A DNA stretch of 64,000 nucleotides from Streptococcus mitis NCTC 12261 (GTDB taxonomy: Bacteria; Bacillota; Bacilli; Lactobacillales; Streptococcaceae): NCBI RefSeq assembly GCF_000148585.2, contig NZ_CP028414.1, positions 1,479,501 through 1,543,500 on the forward strand, in the 5' to 3' direction. Shown in pieces: positions 38,695-48,918 of the stretch (within the stretch, counting starts at the first letter, position 1; the number at the start of each line of letters is the position of its first letter). The position numbers and the translations under genes were made by a program. The notes below the pieces were generated by a model that saw only the letters and a program-made list of their open reading frames with translations, searched no databases and had not been told where the DNA came from.

Positions 38695-39636
38695 TTATTG
38701 AACCCATTCGCCATTGTAGTTGACGTAGTAGCCATCTACGGTCGTATTCACTGCCAAAGCACCTGAGCTATAAGCATAGTGCCATTTGCCATTGACCTGG
38801 AACCAACCAGTTGCCATAGCTCCTGATGAACGGAGATAGTACCACTTGTTACCGAGGTATTGCCAGCCTGTTTTCATATCGCCATTTTCAGCATCTAAAT
38901 AGTACCAAGTTGAGCCTTCCTGATACCAGCCAGTTGCCATTGCTCCTGATGAGCGGAGGTAGTACCACTTATTGCCAAGTTGTTCCCAACCAGTTTGCAT
39001 TGTAGCAGTTGTTGGATCTAGATAGTACCAAGTTGAGTTATCATTGGTCCAACCACGCACTAGCTCCCCAACCGTCAAACTGTCGATACGAGCATCAAAG
39101 CCACTATCCTTTTGTAAATAATACCAGTGTCCCTCATCATAAATCCAACCAGTTTTTAAGGTGTGATAACTACGTTGATCTTCAAAATAATAGACTCGTT
39201 TCTCTGCTGGACTATCATATTGTTCCCCATGATGTTTGTTGGTATTTGTAGCAGTTTTTGCCTCTAAAACTTGCTTGCCAACAAATTCTTGTAGGACCCC
39301 ATCTTGATTAAAGTAATACCATCTTGGCATTGGCATAAATTCTAATCTTAAACCATTTGGGTAAGGACCAATTGTACTACCTTTAGACGGAAACGGGATA
39401 TATTGCCAGCCAACAACCATCTCTCCTGATACATGATCAAAATAATAGTACTTGCCATCAATCACTCGCCAAGCCTTTTCTTTGATGTCACCCTTCTTGT
39501 AGTAAGTTCTACCATTTTCTTGGACAAATTGCCAACCTTCTGAATCAGCATCATCCGCCAATACTGCCTTTGTTGCCAGTAAACCAAAGAAAAAGAATAC
39601 TAATGCGATTTGCATCAATTTTTTTATTATTTTCAT
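38695..39636 (-). CDS. Choline-binding surface protein (CbpJ-like)
   Basis: 313 residues from the ATG at 39636, which has GGAGG upstream and begins a signal peptide (IIKKLMQIALVFFFFGLLAT, cut near ADD). The rest is built of choline-binding repeats of the WYYLxxxGxMxTGW type, six or more, densest after residue 190. The order of segments recalls pneumococcal CbpJ from memory. It is held on choline in teichoic acids; no separate catalytic domain is seen. It lies between ritR and the mevalonate operon with its own promoter and terminator. Confidence 0.88.
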   Translation of the reverse strand: MKIIKKLMQIALVFFFFGLLATKAVLADDADSEGWQFVQENGRTYYKKGDIKEKAWRVIDGKYYYFDHVSGEMVVGWQYIPFPSKGSTIGPYPNGLRLEFMPMPRWYYFNQDGVLQEFVGKQVLEAKTATNTNKHHGEQYDSPAEKRVYYFEDQRSYHTLKTGWIYDEGHWYYLQKDSGFDARIDSLTVGELVRGWTNDNSTWYYLDPTTATMQTGWEQLGNKWYYLRSSGAMATGWYQEGSTWYYLDAENGDMKTGWQYLGNKWYYLRSSGAMATGWFQVNGKWHYAYSSGALAVNTTVDGYYVNYNGEWVQ

Positions 39637-39657
39637 TAGACCTATCCTCCATAGCTG

Positions 39658-39686
39658 ATTGTAGCAAATACAAAATCGCATGTCAA
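39658..39686 (-). promoter_or_regulatory. Promoter of the choline-binding protein gene
   Basis: On the minus strand, -35 TTGACA (39681-39686), 17-base spacer, -10 TACAAT (39658-39663). Confidence 0.88.
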
Positions 39687-39703
39687 TATATAGAACACCC
39701 CTC

Positions 39704-39736
39704 AAAAAAAGCAGTTACATAACTGCAACTGCTTTT
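39704..39736 (-). terminator. Terminator after ritR
   Basis: On the minus strand AGCAGTT and AACTGCT arms with a 10-base loop, then a T run. Confidence 0.85.
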
Positions 39737-40426
39737 CTATTCTTGCATGGTGTAACCGACACCACGCACGGTTTTAATGTAGCTTTTTTGACCTTTTACA
39801 TCAAGCTTGCTACGTAGATAACGGATATAGACATCCACGATATTTGTTTCGGTCGCACTTTCATACTTCCAGACACTTTCCAATAACTGCTCACGAGTCA
39901 GAACTTTCTTGCTTCCCATAAGAGTAGCCAAGAGGTCATACTCACGACGGGTCAGAGCAATCATCTCTTCGCCACGATAAACGGTATGATGTTCTACATC
40001 CATACGCAGATTGCGATAAGACGTTGGAACCTTCATCTGACTACAGTGTTGGTCGATAAAGTCCCGACCTCGGAAAATCGCTGAAATACGGGCCACCAAA
40101 TTGTCAATAATAACCGGCTTATAGATGTAAGAAACGGCAAAGCGTTGGATTGCCTCAATCTGATCTTGCAATTCTTCACGATGGTCCAAGACCATGATGA
40201 CTGAGGCTGGCTTAGTACGACTCAGCTTATCTGCAAAATCCTGGGCTGTCATATCCCCCAGACGAGCATTCAATAAAATCAAGTCATAGTCTGTCTGAAG
40301 AGCCATGAAGAGGGCTTTTTGCCCCTCCTCAACCTGATCAACTCGGTATTGCTCTTTTTGGAGTTCCAAACTTAAAAAATGAGCTAGATTTCGTTCTTTC
40401 TCAAGTAATAAAATCCGTTTCCCCAT
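39737..40426 (-). CDS. ritR: Orphan redox response regulator RitR
   Basis: 229 residues with a receiver domain and an OmpR-type winged helix (LTRREYDLLATLMGSKKVLTRE; RGVGYTM). The normal phosphoacceptor aspartate is Asn53 (LILLNARLGD), so it cannot be phosphorylated in the usual way. Cys128 is present in the linker; in pneumococcal RitR this cysteine senses peroxide and drives dimer formation, controlling iron uptake. No histidine kinase gene is next to it. It lies 11 bases after gnd. Confidence 0.93.
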   Translation of the reverse strand: MGKRILLLEKERNLAHFLSLELQKEQYRVDQVEEGQKALFMALQTDYDLILLNARLGDMTAQDFADKLSRTKPASVIMVLDHREELQDQIEAIQRFAVSYIYKPVIIDNLVARISAIFRGRDFIDQHCSQMKVPTSYRNLRMDVEHHTVYRGEEMIALTRREYDLLATLMGSKKVLTREQLLESVWKYESATETNIVDVYIRYLRSKLDVKGQKSYIKTVRGVGYTMQE

Positions 40427-40437
40427 GGCAGACCTAC

Positions 40438-41862
40438 TTATTTTTCATCATACCAAGAGTAGTGGAATGTTCCTTCTTTGTCTTTACGTTGGTAAGTGTG
40501 GGCACCAAAGTAGTCACGTTGCGCTTGGATCAAGTTAGCTGGAAGGTCAGCTGAACGGTAGCTATCAAAGTAAGTAATAGCTGCTGAGAAGGTTGGTACT
40601 GGTACACCAGCTTGAACAGCAAGAGCTACGATATCACGCACTGCTTGTTGGTACTTAGCAGTGACATCCAAGAAGTATTCATCTAAAAGAAGGTTAGCAA
40701 GGTCTGCATCACGGTTGTAAGCATCTGTAATCTTTTGCAAGAAACGAGAACGGATGATACAGCCATCACGCCAGATAGATGCGATATCTGCAAATGGCAA
40801 GTTCCAGTTGTTTTCTTTAGAAGCTACACGCAATTGCGCAAAACCTTGTGCGTATGAAATGATTTTTGAGAAGTAAAGGGCTTGACGGATCTTTTCAATC
40901 AACTCAGCCTTGTCTCCTTCAAAGTTGAAGGCAGCTGGTTTTGGAAGAACCTTGCTTGCATGCACACGTTCTTCTTTGTAAGTTGAAATGTAACGTGCAA
41001 ATACTGACTCAGTGATGAGTGACAATGGCACACCAAGGTCAAGTGATGATTGGCTAGTCCATTTACCAGTTCCCTTGTTACCTGCAGCATCAAGGATGTA
41101 GTCTACGATTGGTCCAGCTTGACCTTCATCGTCTTTACGGCTCAAGATATCAGCTGTGATTTCGATTAAGTAGCTGTCCAATTCACCCTTGTTCCACTCA
41201 GTAAAGATTTCAGCCATATCTTCTGCAGAAAGGCCTAGCAAGTGTTGCATCAAGTCATAGCTTTCTGCGATCAATTGCATGTCACCATACTCGATACCGT
41301 TGTGGACCATCTTCACATAGTGACCAGCTCCATCAGGACCGATGTAAGTCACACATGGTTTGCCATCTTCTGGTGCTTTAGCTGAGATTTCTTCAAGAAC
41401 ATCCGCAACCAATTCGTATGCTTCTTTTTGTCCACCAGGCATGATAGAAGGACCTTCAAGAGCACCTTTTTCACCACCAGAAACTCCAGTACCGATAAAG
41501 TTGATACCTGAGTTTGCCAATTCTTCATTACGACGGATGGTATCTTTGTAGAAAGTGTTTCCTCCGTCGATCAAGATATCACCTTTGTCAAGGTGTGGAA
41601 GAAGGGCTTGAATTGTAGCATCTGTACCAGGTCCAGCTTGAACCATGAGCATGATACGACGAGGTTTTTCGATTGAGTTTACAAAACTTTCAACGTCATA
41701 GCTTGGTACAAAGTTCTTTTCAGGATGGCAAGCAATTACATCTTCAGTTTTTTCTTTACTACGGTTGTAAATAGCAACTGTGTAACCACGAGATTCAATA
41801 TTAAGGGCAAGGTTACGACCCATTACGGCCATACCAACAACACCAAAGTTAGCTTTTGTCAT
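40438..41862 (-). CDS. gnd: 6-phosphogluconate dehydrogenase (decarboxylating)
   Basis: 474 residues, full length. [22 protein letters not shown] is the N-terminal NADP-binding loop (first 20 residues seen), NRSKEK follows, and the substrate region has [19 protein letters not shown] and [15 protein letters not shown]. It makes ribulose 5-phosphate and NADPH in the pentose phosphate pathway. It is followed by ritR in the same direction, so NADPH supply and redox regulation share a transcript. Confidence 0.98.
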   Translation of the reverse strand: MTKANFGVVGMAVMGRNLALNIESRGYTVAIYNRSKEKTEDVIACHPEKNFVPSYDVESFVNSIEKPRRIMLMVQAGPGTDATIQALLPHLDKGDILIDGGNTFYKDTIRRNEELANSGINFIGTGVSGGEKGALEGPSIMPGGQKEAYELVADVLEEISAKAPEDGKPCVTYIGPDGAGHYVKMVHNGIEYGDMQLIAESYDLMQHLLGLSAEDMAEIFTEWNKGELDSYLIEITADILSRKDDEGQAGPIVDYILDAAGNKGTGKWTSQSSLDLGVPLSLITESVFARYISTYKEERVHASKVLPKPAAFNFEGDKAELIEKIRQALYFSKIISYAQGFAQLRVASKENNWNLPFADIASIWRDGCIIRSRFLQKITDAYNRDADLANLLLDEYFLDVTAKYQQAVRDIVALAVQAGVPVPTFSAAITYFDSYRSADLPANLIQAQRDYFGAHTYQRKDKEGTFHYSWYDEK

Positions 41863-41937
41863 TTGACACTCCTCTTGTTTAATTTGTTTTATTTTATCAT
41901 TTTTACTTTTGAAAAGAAAGAATTTTGTAACGACTGC

Positions 41938-43347
41938 TTAGTAGTCCAAGTCATCCGCATGTCCAGAACCATTTCCAACAAAGTATCCTGTCTTACAGTT
42001 AAGGGTAAAGAGATAGGTTCCATCTGGTTTGTAGAGGTTGTAATAACCATTGCCATTAACGATATTAACACGCTCAAGGATATATTGGTTACCAGTGATA
42101 TAACCACGTGAACGTGAAGTCGCTAGAATTTGTTCTAAGACACCATCCGCGAAATCCCAGGCAGAATTATTGCTATCATCAATAGCAGACTGGTTATAAG
42201 AAACACGACTCGCACTTCTTTGAACAGCAACTCCTGCACTTGATACACCCATATTGACTTCACTGCGGGTACTTCTCGTTTCAGTTGAGGCAGTATTTGA
42301 ACTACTTGGGCTTGTCTCACTAGCAGTATTTTCGCTTGCTTGACTAGAGCTTGAGCTGCTAGTTTCACTTGAACTTGAGCTTGAAGCACTTGTTTGCTGG
42401 CTCTTACCAAGACTGATAGCCTTATCTAGAACTTTATCAAGCTCCGTATTTCCAGTTTTAATATCTGTAAATTTAGCATCCGATTTAGCTTTAGCGTTAG
42501 TATCCAAGACACCATCCACAATAGCTGGCTTCTCAAATTGAGCATTGACATCTTGAATGGCCTTGATTTGAGTTGCTAGGCTATCATACTTAGATTTTGC
42601 AAGCGTATATTCACGACTACCTTCTAACTTATCAAGCAAGGTTTTCAGTTGACTCAGTTTATCAAACTGGCTATTTTTTAAAGCCGTTTTGTTGCTATCT
42701 GTATAGAAGGCATCATATAAATTATTGAATTCTTCCACATCTGGCTGCGTGTTTGTAGTTGATTGAGAAGTTTGGATTTCCTTGGTTGAACGAGCCACTT
42801 GACGATAAACATAATAACCAGTTCCAAGGATAAGAACCACTAAGGCTGCTAGAATACCGTAAAGCACCCATTTCTTCTTACTTTTTCCATCTTCACTATC
42901 TGTGACTCGAGAACGTGTGAGAGCCTCTTCCGTTCCAACTAATGGTACCTCTTCCTTCTCAAATTCTTCGACAAGAGGAGCTTCTGAAACTCGTGTTAAT
43001 TCTAAATCATCAAACTGATTCAATTCATCTTCTGGAGCTGGAGAAGTTACTCCTGTTTCCTCACGAAGCTCTTGAAGCAAATTATCCAGAGTCTGAGTCT
43101 CCTCTACCTCTTCTTTTTCAACTAAATCATCCTTGCTAAACTGACGTGTTTCAAACTTATCTGCCTCAATTTCATCTTTATGTTGTTTCACATACTTGTC
43201 CAAGATAGAATCTCCAGGCAACACACCTGCTTCCACCTCTTCATTTTTTCGCATGGCTTCTCCAACCGTTAGCTCTTTAGCATCATCAAAATCAAATTGC
43301 GCTTCTTTATGTTCTGTTTTATGACGATTCCGTCTTTTCTTACTCAT
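41938..43347 (-). CDS. mapZ: Mid-cell anchored division protein MapZ
   Basis: 469 residues. A charged cytosolic N-terminal part (about 1-158) precedes one membrane segment ([20 protein letters not shown]). The outer part has a helical stalk, then a serine-rich linker at about 325-360, then a C-terminal domain ending in aromatic repeats. MapZ (LocZ) marks division sites by binding peptidoglycan outside and FtsZ inside, and is phosphorylated by StkP. It lies between gnd and an rRNA methyltransferase gene, as in pneumococcus. Confidence 0.9.
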   Translation of the reverse strand: MSKKRRNRHKTEHKEAQFDFDDAKELTVGEAMRKNEEVEAGVLPGDSILDKYVKQHKDEIEADKFETRQFSKDDLVEKEEVEETQTLDNLLQELREETGVTSPAPEDELNQFDDLELTRVSEAPLVEEFEKEEVPLVGTEEALTRSRVTDSEDGKSKKKWVLYGILAALVVLILGTGYYVYRQVARSTKEIQTSQSTTNTQPDVEEFNNLYDAFYTDSNKTALKNSQFDKLSQLKTLLDKLEGSREYTLAKSKYDSLATQIKAIQDVNAQFEKPAIVDGVLDTNAKAKSDAKFTDIKTGNTELDKVLDKAISLGKSQQTSASSSSSSETSSSSSSQASENTASETSPSSSNTASTETRSTRSEVNMGVSSAGVAVQRSASRVSYNQSAIDDSNNSAWDFADGVLEQILATSRSRGYITGNQYILERVNIVNGNGYYNLYKPDGTYLFTLNCKTGYFVGNGSGHADDLDY

Positions 43348-43360
43348 GAGTTTTTCCTTT

Positions 43361-44518
43361 CTACTTTACTTCTTGTCGTTTCACACGCTGACCAAAATAT
43401 TGATACAAATCAACTTTTAAAGTTCCATTATACAACTTACGTTTCTTATCCGCCTGACTACCGTACTTGGTCTCAAAGGCTTCATCACTGGTTAAGATAA
43501 ACTTGCTCCACGTTTTCAGCGGTGCAAATACTTGACCCATTTCAGCATAAAGCTTGGTAACTCCTGCATCATCTGACAAGCGTTCACCATAAGGTGGGTT
43601 AGAGATAATCACTCCATTTATTTTATCAGAACGCAAATCCTGCACGCGCATCTGCTTAAATGTAACATCTCCTGCAACACCTGCTGATTGAGCATTGGCC
43701 TTAGCAATTTCCACCATACGTGCATCGATGTCACATCCCATGATATCCAGTTCCAACTCACGATCCACTTTCTTAGCTGCTTCTGTGCGAACTTCTTGGA
43801 TCAAGCGATCACTAATCCAATCCCATTCCTCAAAGGCAAAGGAGCGACGAAGACCAGGAGCCATCTTCCTAGCAATCATAACTGCCTCGATACAGAAAGT
43901 TCCTGAACCACAGGTCGGATCAATCAAGGGCTTATCTGGATACCAGTTAGAGAGTTGCAAAATGGCTGCCGCCATGTTTTCCTTGATAGGAGCTCCCCCT
44001 TTTTCGGTACGATAACCACGTTTAAAGAGGCTAGACCCTGTCGTATCAATCATGACAGTTGCTATGTCTTTCAGAATAGAGACCTCAATCTTAAACTCAG
44101 GACCAGTTTCCATCAGAGGAACCCCTTCTGGACGGGCATAGTGTTTCTGCAACTTCTTAACAACAGCTTTCTTAGAAATAGCCTGAACACTTGGCTCATT
44201 GTGAAGTTTAGATTTAACACATTTGGCTTTTGAAATCGGAAAACGAGCCCCAAGCGGTAAATAATTTTCCCAATCTAGAGCAAAAACTCCCTGAAACAGC
44301 TCCTCAAAAGTCTTAGCAGGGAAAGATCCAACGATAATCTTAATACGGTCTGCTGCACGAAGCCAGAGGTTGGTTTCGATGATGGCTCTCGCGTCTCCTT
44401 GAAAACGAACACGGCCATTTTCAACCTGACAATCGTAGCCCAACTCTCGTACTTCACGACCAACGACAGCCTCAAGACCCGCTGCAGCAGTCGCGATTAA
44501 ATTAAATTCTTTTTTCAT
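43361..44518 (-). CDS. THUMP-domain class I rRNA methyltransferase (RlmL/YpsC-like)
   Basis: 385 residues. An N-terminal ferredoxin-like and THUMP region (about 1-160) is followed by a SAM-binding domain with [13 protein letters not shown] and the catalytic motif NPPYGERL. The family methylates 23S rRNA guanine at N2 (RlmL/YcbY N-terminal half). It is the single-domain Firmicute form. It lies 13 bases upstream of mapZ and just after rnpB. Confidence 0.9.
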   Translation of the reverse strand: MKKEFNLIATAAAGLEAVVGREVRELGYDCQVENGRVRFQGDARAIIETNLWLRAADRIKIIVGSFPAKTFEELFQGVFALDWENYLPLGARFPISKAKCVKSKLHNEPSVQAISKKAVVKKLQKHYARPEGVPLMETGPEFKIEVSILKDIATVMIDTTGSSLFKRGYRTEKGGAPIKENMAAAILQLSNWYPDKPLIDPTCGSGTFCIEAVMIARKMAPGLRRSFAFEEWDWISDRLIQEVRTEAAKKVDRELELDIMGCDIDARMVEIAKANAQSAGVAGDVTFKQMRVQDLRSDKINGVIISNPPYGERLSDDAGVTKLYAEMGQVFAPLKTWSKFILTSDEAFETKYGSQADKKRKLYNGTLKVDLYQYFGQRVKRQEVK

Positions 44519-44554
44519 TTTCAGTCTTATAAGACCTTTCTATATGTCCACTTT

Positions 44555-44590
44555 AAAAAATGAGGTTGAGAAAATTTCTCAGCCCCAACC
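44555..44590 (-). terminator. Terminator after rnpB
   Basis: On the minus strand AGGTTGGGGCTGAGAAA and TTTCTCAACCT arms form a bulged hairpin followed by CATTTTTT. Confidence 0.7.
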
Positions 44591-44592
44591 TA

Positions 44593-44990
44593 TATGCAAT
44601 TTTCTATAAGCCATGTTTTGTTCCAGAAGTGACTAGGACCACTTCCTTTGATAATCATCTGTCTACCACTAACAGCCTATAGCTGATAGCAGTCAGAGTA
44701 CTACGTTCGTTTCCGTGCACTCCATGCCCCGACCGAAATTTGGGTTGCTAGCTTGAGGGGTTTACCGCGTTCCACTCTCTCCGTTTCCAGAAAGACTCCG
44801 TCACTGTGGCACTTTCAAGCCTACTCTGACCTATCCGAAGACTTAGCCATTTCAACTGCCGTAACGATCTCTCGTCCCTAGGCTTATGGTTTCGCCTAGC
44901 ACAAACACTACAGGCATCACAGCCTGTGCTAGCATGGACTTTCCTCATGAAAAGAAATTCTCCTCACGCGATTATCCAAAAATTGCACTT
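44593..44990 (-). ncRNA. rnpB: RNase P RNA, type B
   Basis: On the minus strand the conserved pieces appear in order: GAGGAAAGTCCATGC, GTAGTGTTTGTGCTAGGCGAAACC in part, GTCTTCGGATA, GAAAGTGCCACAGTGACG, GTGGAACGCGGTAAACCCC, and GGAACAAAACATGGCTTA near the 3' end. GTGCAATTTT at the 5' end pairs with AAAATTGCAT at the 3' end to form P1, which sets the limits to within a few bases. It is the catalytic RNA that matures tRNA 5' ends. The stretch contains no protein gene. Confidence 0.96.
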
Positions 44991-45003
44991 TTCAAATAAT
45001 CTC

Positions 45004-45333
45004 TTACAAATCAGAGTTATCTAAAATTTGTTTGCCAAACACTTCTTTCTCAAGACGATTTAGACGTTTCAAAATGTCAAAATTCGTCATAGAAGTTGTT
45101 GCTGTCATTTCAAGTGGTTCTGCTTGAACCGGTGCAGATTCAGGGTTGCGAGACAATTCTTCCTTCAACTCTGCAATTTCTTGACGGAGAGACTTGACTA
45201 AGGCAGCATAAGTTTCGTAGTCCTTGATGACATCGTCCAAAAATTCATCAACTTCAACCTTACTATATCCACGGACTTCACGTCCAAACTCTTGCTCAAA
45301 AATATCTTTTGCTGAAAAAATAATACTTGCCAT
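45004..45333 (-). CDS. gpsB: Cell division protein GpsB
   Basis: 109 residues from the ATG at 45333; GAGAGAG just before it is the ribosome-binding site, so the ATG four codons upstream is rejected. The N-terminal DivIVA-like fold has [19 protein letters not shown] and [12 protein letters not shown], then a coiled coil to about residue 60, a linker and a short C-terminal trimerisation helix. GpsB links septal and peripheral wall synthesis and binds PBPs. It lies 13 bases upstream of rnpB. Confidence 0.95.
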   Translation of the reverse strand: MASIIFSAKDIFEQEFGREVRGYSKVEVDEFLDDVIKDYETYAALVKSLRQEIAELKEELSRNPESAPVQAEPLEMTATTSMTNFDILKRLNRLEKEVFGKQILDNSDL

Positions 45334-45365
45334 CTCTCTCTCCATTCTCGGTTTCTAATAGTATT

Positions 45366-45395
45366 ATTATATAAAAAAAGGCAAACAAAAATCAA
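45366..45395 (-). promoter_or_regulatory. gpsB promoter
   Basis: On the minus strand, TTGATT (45390-45395), 18-base spacer, TATAAT (45366-45371). Confidence 0.65.
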
Positions 45396-45405
45396 GGTCA
45401 AAGGC

Positions 45406-45933
45406 TTACTTTTCAGAAAAATTTTCTGCTAGCTCATTTAAGTCTTCAAACGTTAGCCTTTTTATGCGATAACCTTCCTGATTTTTCATCAAGTTATCCA
45501 TAAATTTTAATTTGGTCTCATTTTCTGGGTCATAGAAAAAATAAGCTAAATCAGTATTTTCCAATAAAAATCGTTGGTAATCACGCAGTTGCCCTGTATG
45601 TTCATATTTGGGATAGGCATATTTAACAAAATCTACTTGCTTAAATTGGCTAAGTTTAAGCTGATTCGCTGCATTCCAATTGTCCCCGTGCGTTTCAAAA
45701 TCAAAAATCGTCGCTAGGCTGAAATCATATTCTTCTTTCATTTCATTTGCGACATCCAGAACCCAGGATTCGAATCCCAAGTTCCCTGTAAATACCAGCC
45801 ATTTAATCCCTTCTTCTGCTAAACTTTCTAAATCACGGCGAATGGCTTTCTTTATAATTTTTAACCTGATATCTTTTTCATTAAAGACACCCAAGTCAAA
45901 ATTAGAATAGCCCATAATTAAAGCTGTGGTCAT
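45406..45933 (-). CDS. YpsA-like protein (DUF1273, SLOG superfamily)
   Basis: 175 residues from the ATG at 45933; upstream in-frame codons run into the recU promoter and are rejected. It has a Rossmann-like fold of the SLOG/DUF1273 family: [16 protein letters not shown] at the start, [18 protein letters not shown] and [14 protein letters not shown]. subtilis YpsA is linked to cell division and shares a locus with GpsB. Here it again sits between gpsB and recU. The ligand is unknown. Confidence 0.88.
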   Translation of the reverse strand: MTTALIMGYSNFDLGVFNEKDIRLKIIKKAIRRDLESLAEEGIKWLVFTGNLGFESWVLDVANEMKEEYDFSLATIFDFETHGDNWNAANQLKLSQFKQVDFVKYAYPKYEHTGQLRDYQRFLLENTDLAYFFYDPENETKLKFMDNLMKNQEGYRIKRLTFEDLNELAENFSEK

Positions 45934-45961
45934 TTTTACACCTTTCTTTATATTTTTATGG

Positions 45962-45967
45962 TATAAT
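45962..45967 (+). promoter_or_regulatory. recU -10 box
   Basis: TATAAT with an upstream TGG in the divergent ypsA-recU gap. No consensus -35 at 16-18 bases; it probably works as an extended -10 promoter. The leader to recU is about 26 bases with AAGGAG. Confidence 0.6.
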
Positions 45968-45999
45968 AGAGTGATGTTATTGTACCAATAAGGAGAAAT

Positions 46000-46596
46000 A
46001 TGGTCAACTATCCTCATAAAATTTCATCAAAAAAAAGCCAAACATCCATTTCTCAACCAAAAAATTTCGCAAATCGAGGAATGACTTTTGAAAAGATGAT
46101 CAACGCTACCAACGACTACTATCTGACGCATGGCATGGCAGTTATCCATAAAAAGCCGACGCCTGTTCAAATTGTTCGAGTAGACTATCCTCAACGTAGT
46201 CGAGCCAAAATTGTAGAAGCCTATTTTAGACAAGCTTCCACAACAGATTATTCTGGGGTGTATAGAGGATATTACATTGACTTTGAAGCTAAAGAAACGC
46301 GGCAAAAAAATGCTATCCCAATGAAGAACTTCCATCTTCACCAGATTCAACATATGGAACAAGTTCTAGAACAGCAGGGCATTTGCTTCGTACTGCTTCA
46401 TTTTTCTTCTCAACAAGAAACTTATTTGTTGCCGGCACTTGATTTAATTCGCTTTTATCATCAAGATAAGGGGCAGAAATCAATGCCACTTGGATATATT
46501 CAAGAATACGGATATTTAGTAAAGCAAGGAGCCTTCCCTCAAATACCCTATCTCGATATTATCAAAGAACATTTACTAGGTGGTAAAACAAGATGA
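46000..46596 (+). CDS. recU: Holliday junction resolvase RecU
   Basis: 198 residues. [13 protein letters not shown] is the N-terminal signature, and the nuclease core [21 protein letters not shown] carries the metal-binding aspartate, glutamate and lysine (described from 20 residues starting at about 75). It cuts recombination junctions. Its stop overlaps the pbp1a start by 4 bases, the conserved recU-pbp1 pair of Firmicutes. Confidence 0.96.
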   Translation: MVNYPHKISSKKSQTSISQPKNFANRGMTFEKMINATNDYYLTHGMAVIHKKPTPVQIVRVDYPQRSRAKIVEAYFRQASTTDYSGVYRGYYIDFEAKETRQKNAIPMKNFHLHQIQHMEQVLEQQGICFVLLHFSSQQETYLLPALDLIRFYHQDKGQKSMPLGYIQEYGYLVKQGAFPQIPYLDIIKEHLLGGKTR

Positions 46597-48776
46597 ATAA
46601 ACAAATTATTCTGCGATTTTTAAAGTATATGGGAATTACATTCCTTACCTTATTTATCGCTTTATTTCTATTAGGTGGTGGTGTCTTCCTCTACTTTGTT
46701 AGCAAGGCTCCAGCCTTATCTGAAAGTAAACTAATCGCGACAACTTCTAGCAAGATTTATGACAATAAGAACGAACTGATTGCTGACCTTGGATCTGAAC
46801 GTCGCGTAAATGCTCAAGCAAATGAAATTCCTACTGACTTAGTCAAGGCAATTGTGTCTATCGAAGACCACCGTTTCTTTGATCATAGAGGTGTCGATAC
46901 CATTCGTATCATGGGTGCAGCATTGCGAAACCTCCAAGGAAAAGGAGGACTCCAAGGGGCATCAACCTTGACCCAGCAATTGATTAAATTAACTTATTTC
47001 TCAACTTCAACTGCTGATCAAACCTTGTCACGTAAAGCCCAAGAAGCTTGGCTGGCCGTTCAACTAGAACAAAAAGCAACTAAGCAAGAAATCCTAACCT
47101 ACTACATCAACAAAGTCTACATGTCTAACGGTAACTATGGAATGCAAACCGCAGCCCAAAATTACTATGAAAAAGACTTGAAGGATTTAAGCTTGCCACA
47201 GTTAGCGCTCCTAGCTGGAATGCCTCAGGCACCAAACCAATATGATCCATATTCCCATCCAGAAGCTGCTCTCGAGCGTCGTAACTTGGTACTTTCAGAA
47301 ATGAAGGGACAAAATTACATCAGTGCAGAACAGTATGAGAAAGCAATCAATACGCCTATCACTGACGGTCTTCAGAGCTTAAAATCAGCCAATAGTTACC
47401 CAGCCTATATGGATAACTACCTCAAAGAAGTCATTGACCAAGTTGAACAAGAAACTGGTTACAACCTTCTGACTACAGGTATGGATGTCTACACAAATGT
47501 GGACAAAGATGTTCAACAGCGACTTTGGGATGTTTACAACACAGATGAATATGTTGCCTATCCAGATGATGAACTCCAAGTAGCTTCAACCATCGTAGAT
47601 GTAACAAATGGTAAAGTCATTGCTCAACTAGGTGCCCGTCACCAATCAAGTAATGTATCTTTCGGTGTTAACCAAGCCGTTGAAACCAACCGTGACTGGG
47701 GTTCTACTATGAAACCAATCACTGACTATGCTCCCGCTTTAGAATATGGAGTCTATGACTCTACTGCATATATTGTTCATGATGTTCCTTATAACTATCC
47801 TGGTACTGATACTCCAGTCTACAACTGGGATCATGGCTACTTTGGAAACATTACTGTCCAATATGCTCTTCAACAATCACGTAATGTCACAGCCGTTGAA
47901 ACTTTGAATAAGGTCGGTCTAGATAAGGCTAAAGCCTTCCTTAATGGGCTTGGTATTGATTATCCAAGCATGCATTATGCAAACGCCATTTCAAGTAATA
48001 CAACTGAATCCAACAAAAAATACGGTGCAAGTAGTGAAAAAATGGCTGCTGCCTACGCTGCTTTTGCTAATGGTGGTATTTACCACAAGCCAATGTACAT
48101 CAATAAAATCGTCTTTAGCGACGGTAGTGAGAAAGAATTTTCTGATGCCGGCACACGAGCTATGAAAGAAACTACTGCCTATATGATGACTGAAATGATG
48201 AAAACAGTCCTAGTATACGGTACCGGACGTGGAGCCTACCTACCATGGCTTCCACAAGCAGGTAAGACAGGTACTTCTAACTATACTGACGACGAAATTG
48301 AAAAGTATATCAAGAACACTGGCTACGTAGCCCCAGATGAAATGTTTGTAGGGTATACTCGTAAATATGCAATGGCTGTTTGGACAGGATACTCAAATCG
48401 TCTAACTCCAATCATCGGAGATGGTTTCCTTGTGGCTGGTAAGGTCTACCGTTCAATGATAACTTACCTTTCTGAAGATGACCATCCTGGAGACTGGACA
48501 ATGCCAGATGGCTTGTATCGAAATGGAGAATTCGTCTTCCAAAACAACGCGAAGAACGCCTGGAATAATCCAGCTACACAACAAACACAAACAGTAGAAA
48601 CTCCAAGCACAACCGCTGAAAGTTCAACTACACAGGCAAGTACAACGGTTGGTCAACAACCAAATAATGCTCCAGCAACTGATCCTAATCAAGGACAAGC
48701 TGGTCAAGCTGTTCAGCCAACGCAGCCAGTACAACCAGCACCACAAAATCCACAAGTTCAACAACCACAACAGTGA
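46593..48776 (+). CDS. pbp1a: Penicillin-binding protein 1A
   Basis: 727 residues, a class A bifunctional PBP. One membrane anchor lies at about 12-36. The glycosyltransferase (GT51) domain has [12 protein letters not shown] at 91-102. The transpeptidase has Ser371-Thr-Met-Lys, Ser429-Arg-Asn and Lys558-Thr-Gly. Residues 575-578 are NTGY; as I recall, susceptible pneumococci have TSQF there (numbered 574-577). The tail after about 655 is a Thr/Gln/Pro-rich low-complexity region. It polymerises and cross-links peptidoglycan outside the membrane. Confidence 0.97.
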   Translation: MNKQIILRFLKYMGITFLTLFIALFLLGGGVFLYFVSKAPALSESKLIATTSSKIYDNKNELIADLGSERRVNAQANEIPTDLVKAIVSIEDHRFFDHRGVDTIRIMGAALRNLQGKGGLQGASTLTQQLIKLTYFSTSTADQTLSRKAQEAWLAVQLEQKATKQEILTYYINKVYMSNGNYGMQTAAQNYYEKDLKDLSLPQLALLAGMPQAPNQYDPYSHPEAALERRNLVLSEMKGQNYISAEQYEKAINTPITDGLQSLKSANSYPAYMDNYLKEVIDQVEQETGYNLLTTGMDVYTNVDKDVQQRLWDVYNTDEYVAYPDDELQVASTIVDVTNGKVIAQLGARHQSSNVSFGVNQAVETNRDWGSTMKPITDYAPALEYGVYDSTAYIVHDVPYNYPGTDTPVYNWDHGYFGNITVQYALQQSRNVTAVETLNKVGLDKAKAFLNGLGIDYPSMHYANAISSNTTESNKKYGASSEKMAAAYAAFANGGIYHKPMYINKIVFSDGSEKEFSDAGTRAMKETTAYMMTEMMKTVLVYGTGRGAYLPWLPQAGKTGTSNYTDDEIEKYIKNTGYVAPDEMFVGYTRKYAMAVWTGYSNRLTPIIGDGFLVAGKVYRSMITYLSEDDHPGDWTMPDGLYRNGEFVFQNNAKNAWNNPATQQTQTVETPSTTAESSTTQASTTVGQQPNNAPATDPNQGQAGQAVQPTQPVQPAPQNPQVQQPQQ

Positions 48777-48784
48777 GATGAAAG

Positions 48785-48817
48785 AAAATCCTGAGAAGCA
48801 AAACTCAGGATTTTTTC
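48785..48817 (+). terminator. Terminator after pbp1a
   Basis: AAAATCCTGAG and CTCAGGATTTT arms with an 8-base loop, then TT. Confidence 0.88.
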
Positions 48818-48879
48818 TACAATTCAATAGACTCATTGACATCTAAAACATGAGGATAGGCATCAATCTATTTTCTCAA

Positions 48880-48914
48880 AACCAAAAGAAGTTAGCTAAC
48901 AACTAACTTCTTTT
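48880..48914 (-). terminator. Terminator after aliA
   Basis: On the minus strand AGAAGTTAG and CTAACTTCT arms with a 7-base loop, followed by TTTGGTTTT. Confidence 0.75.
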
Positions 48915-48918
48915 TATC

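Noticed and set aside
38387-38701. A 104-codon plus-strand frame through the BOX upstream of mvaK1
   Set aside because: It is made of mvaK1 antisense, BOX and terminator sequence, with no coding features.
39637-39705. A longer N-terminus for the choline-binding protein
   Set aside because: It would start upstream of the mapped-looking TTGACA/TACAAT promoter and precede an already complete signal peptide.
42290-42380. Serine-codon repeats in mapZ as a possible phase-variable or CRISPR-like repeat
   Set aside because: The run is an irregular low-complexity linker in an intact gene, with no constant unit or spacer pattern.
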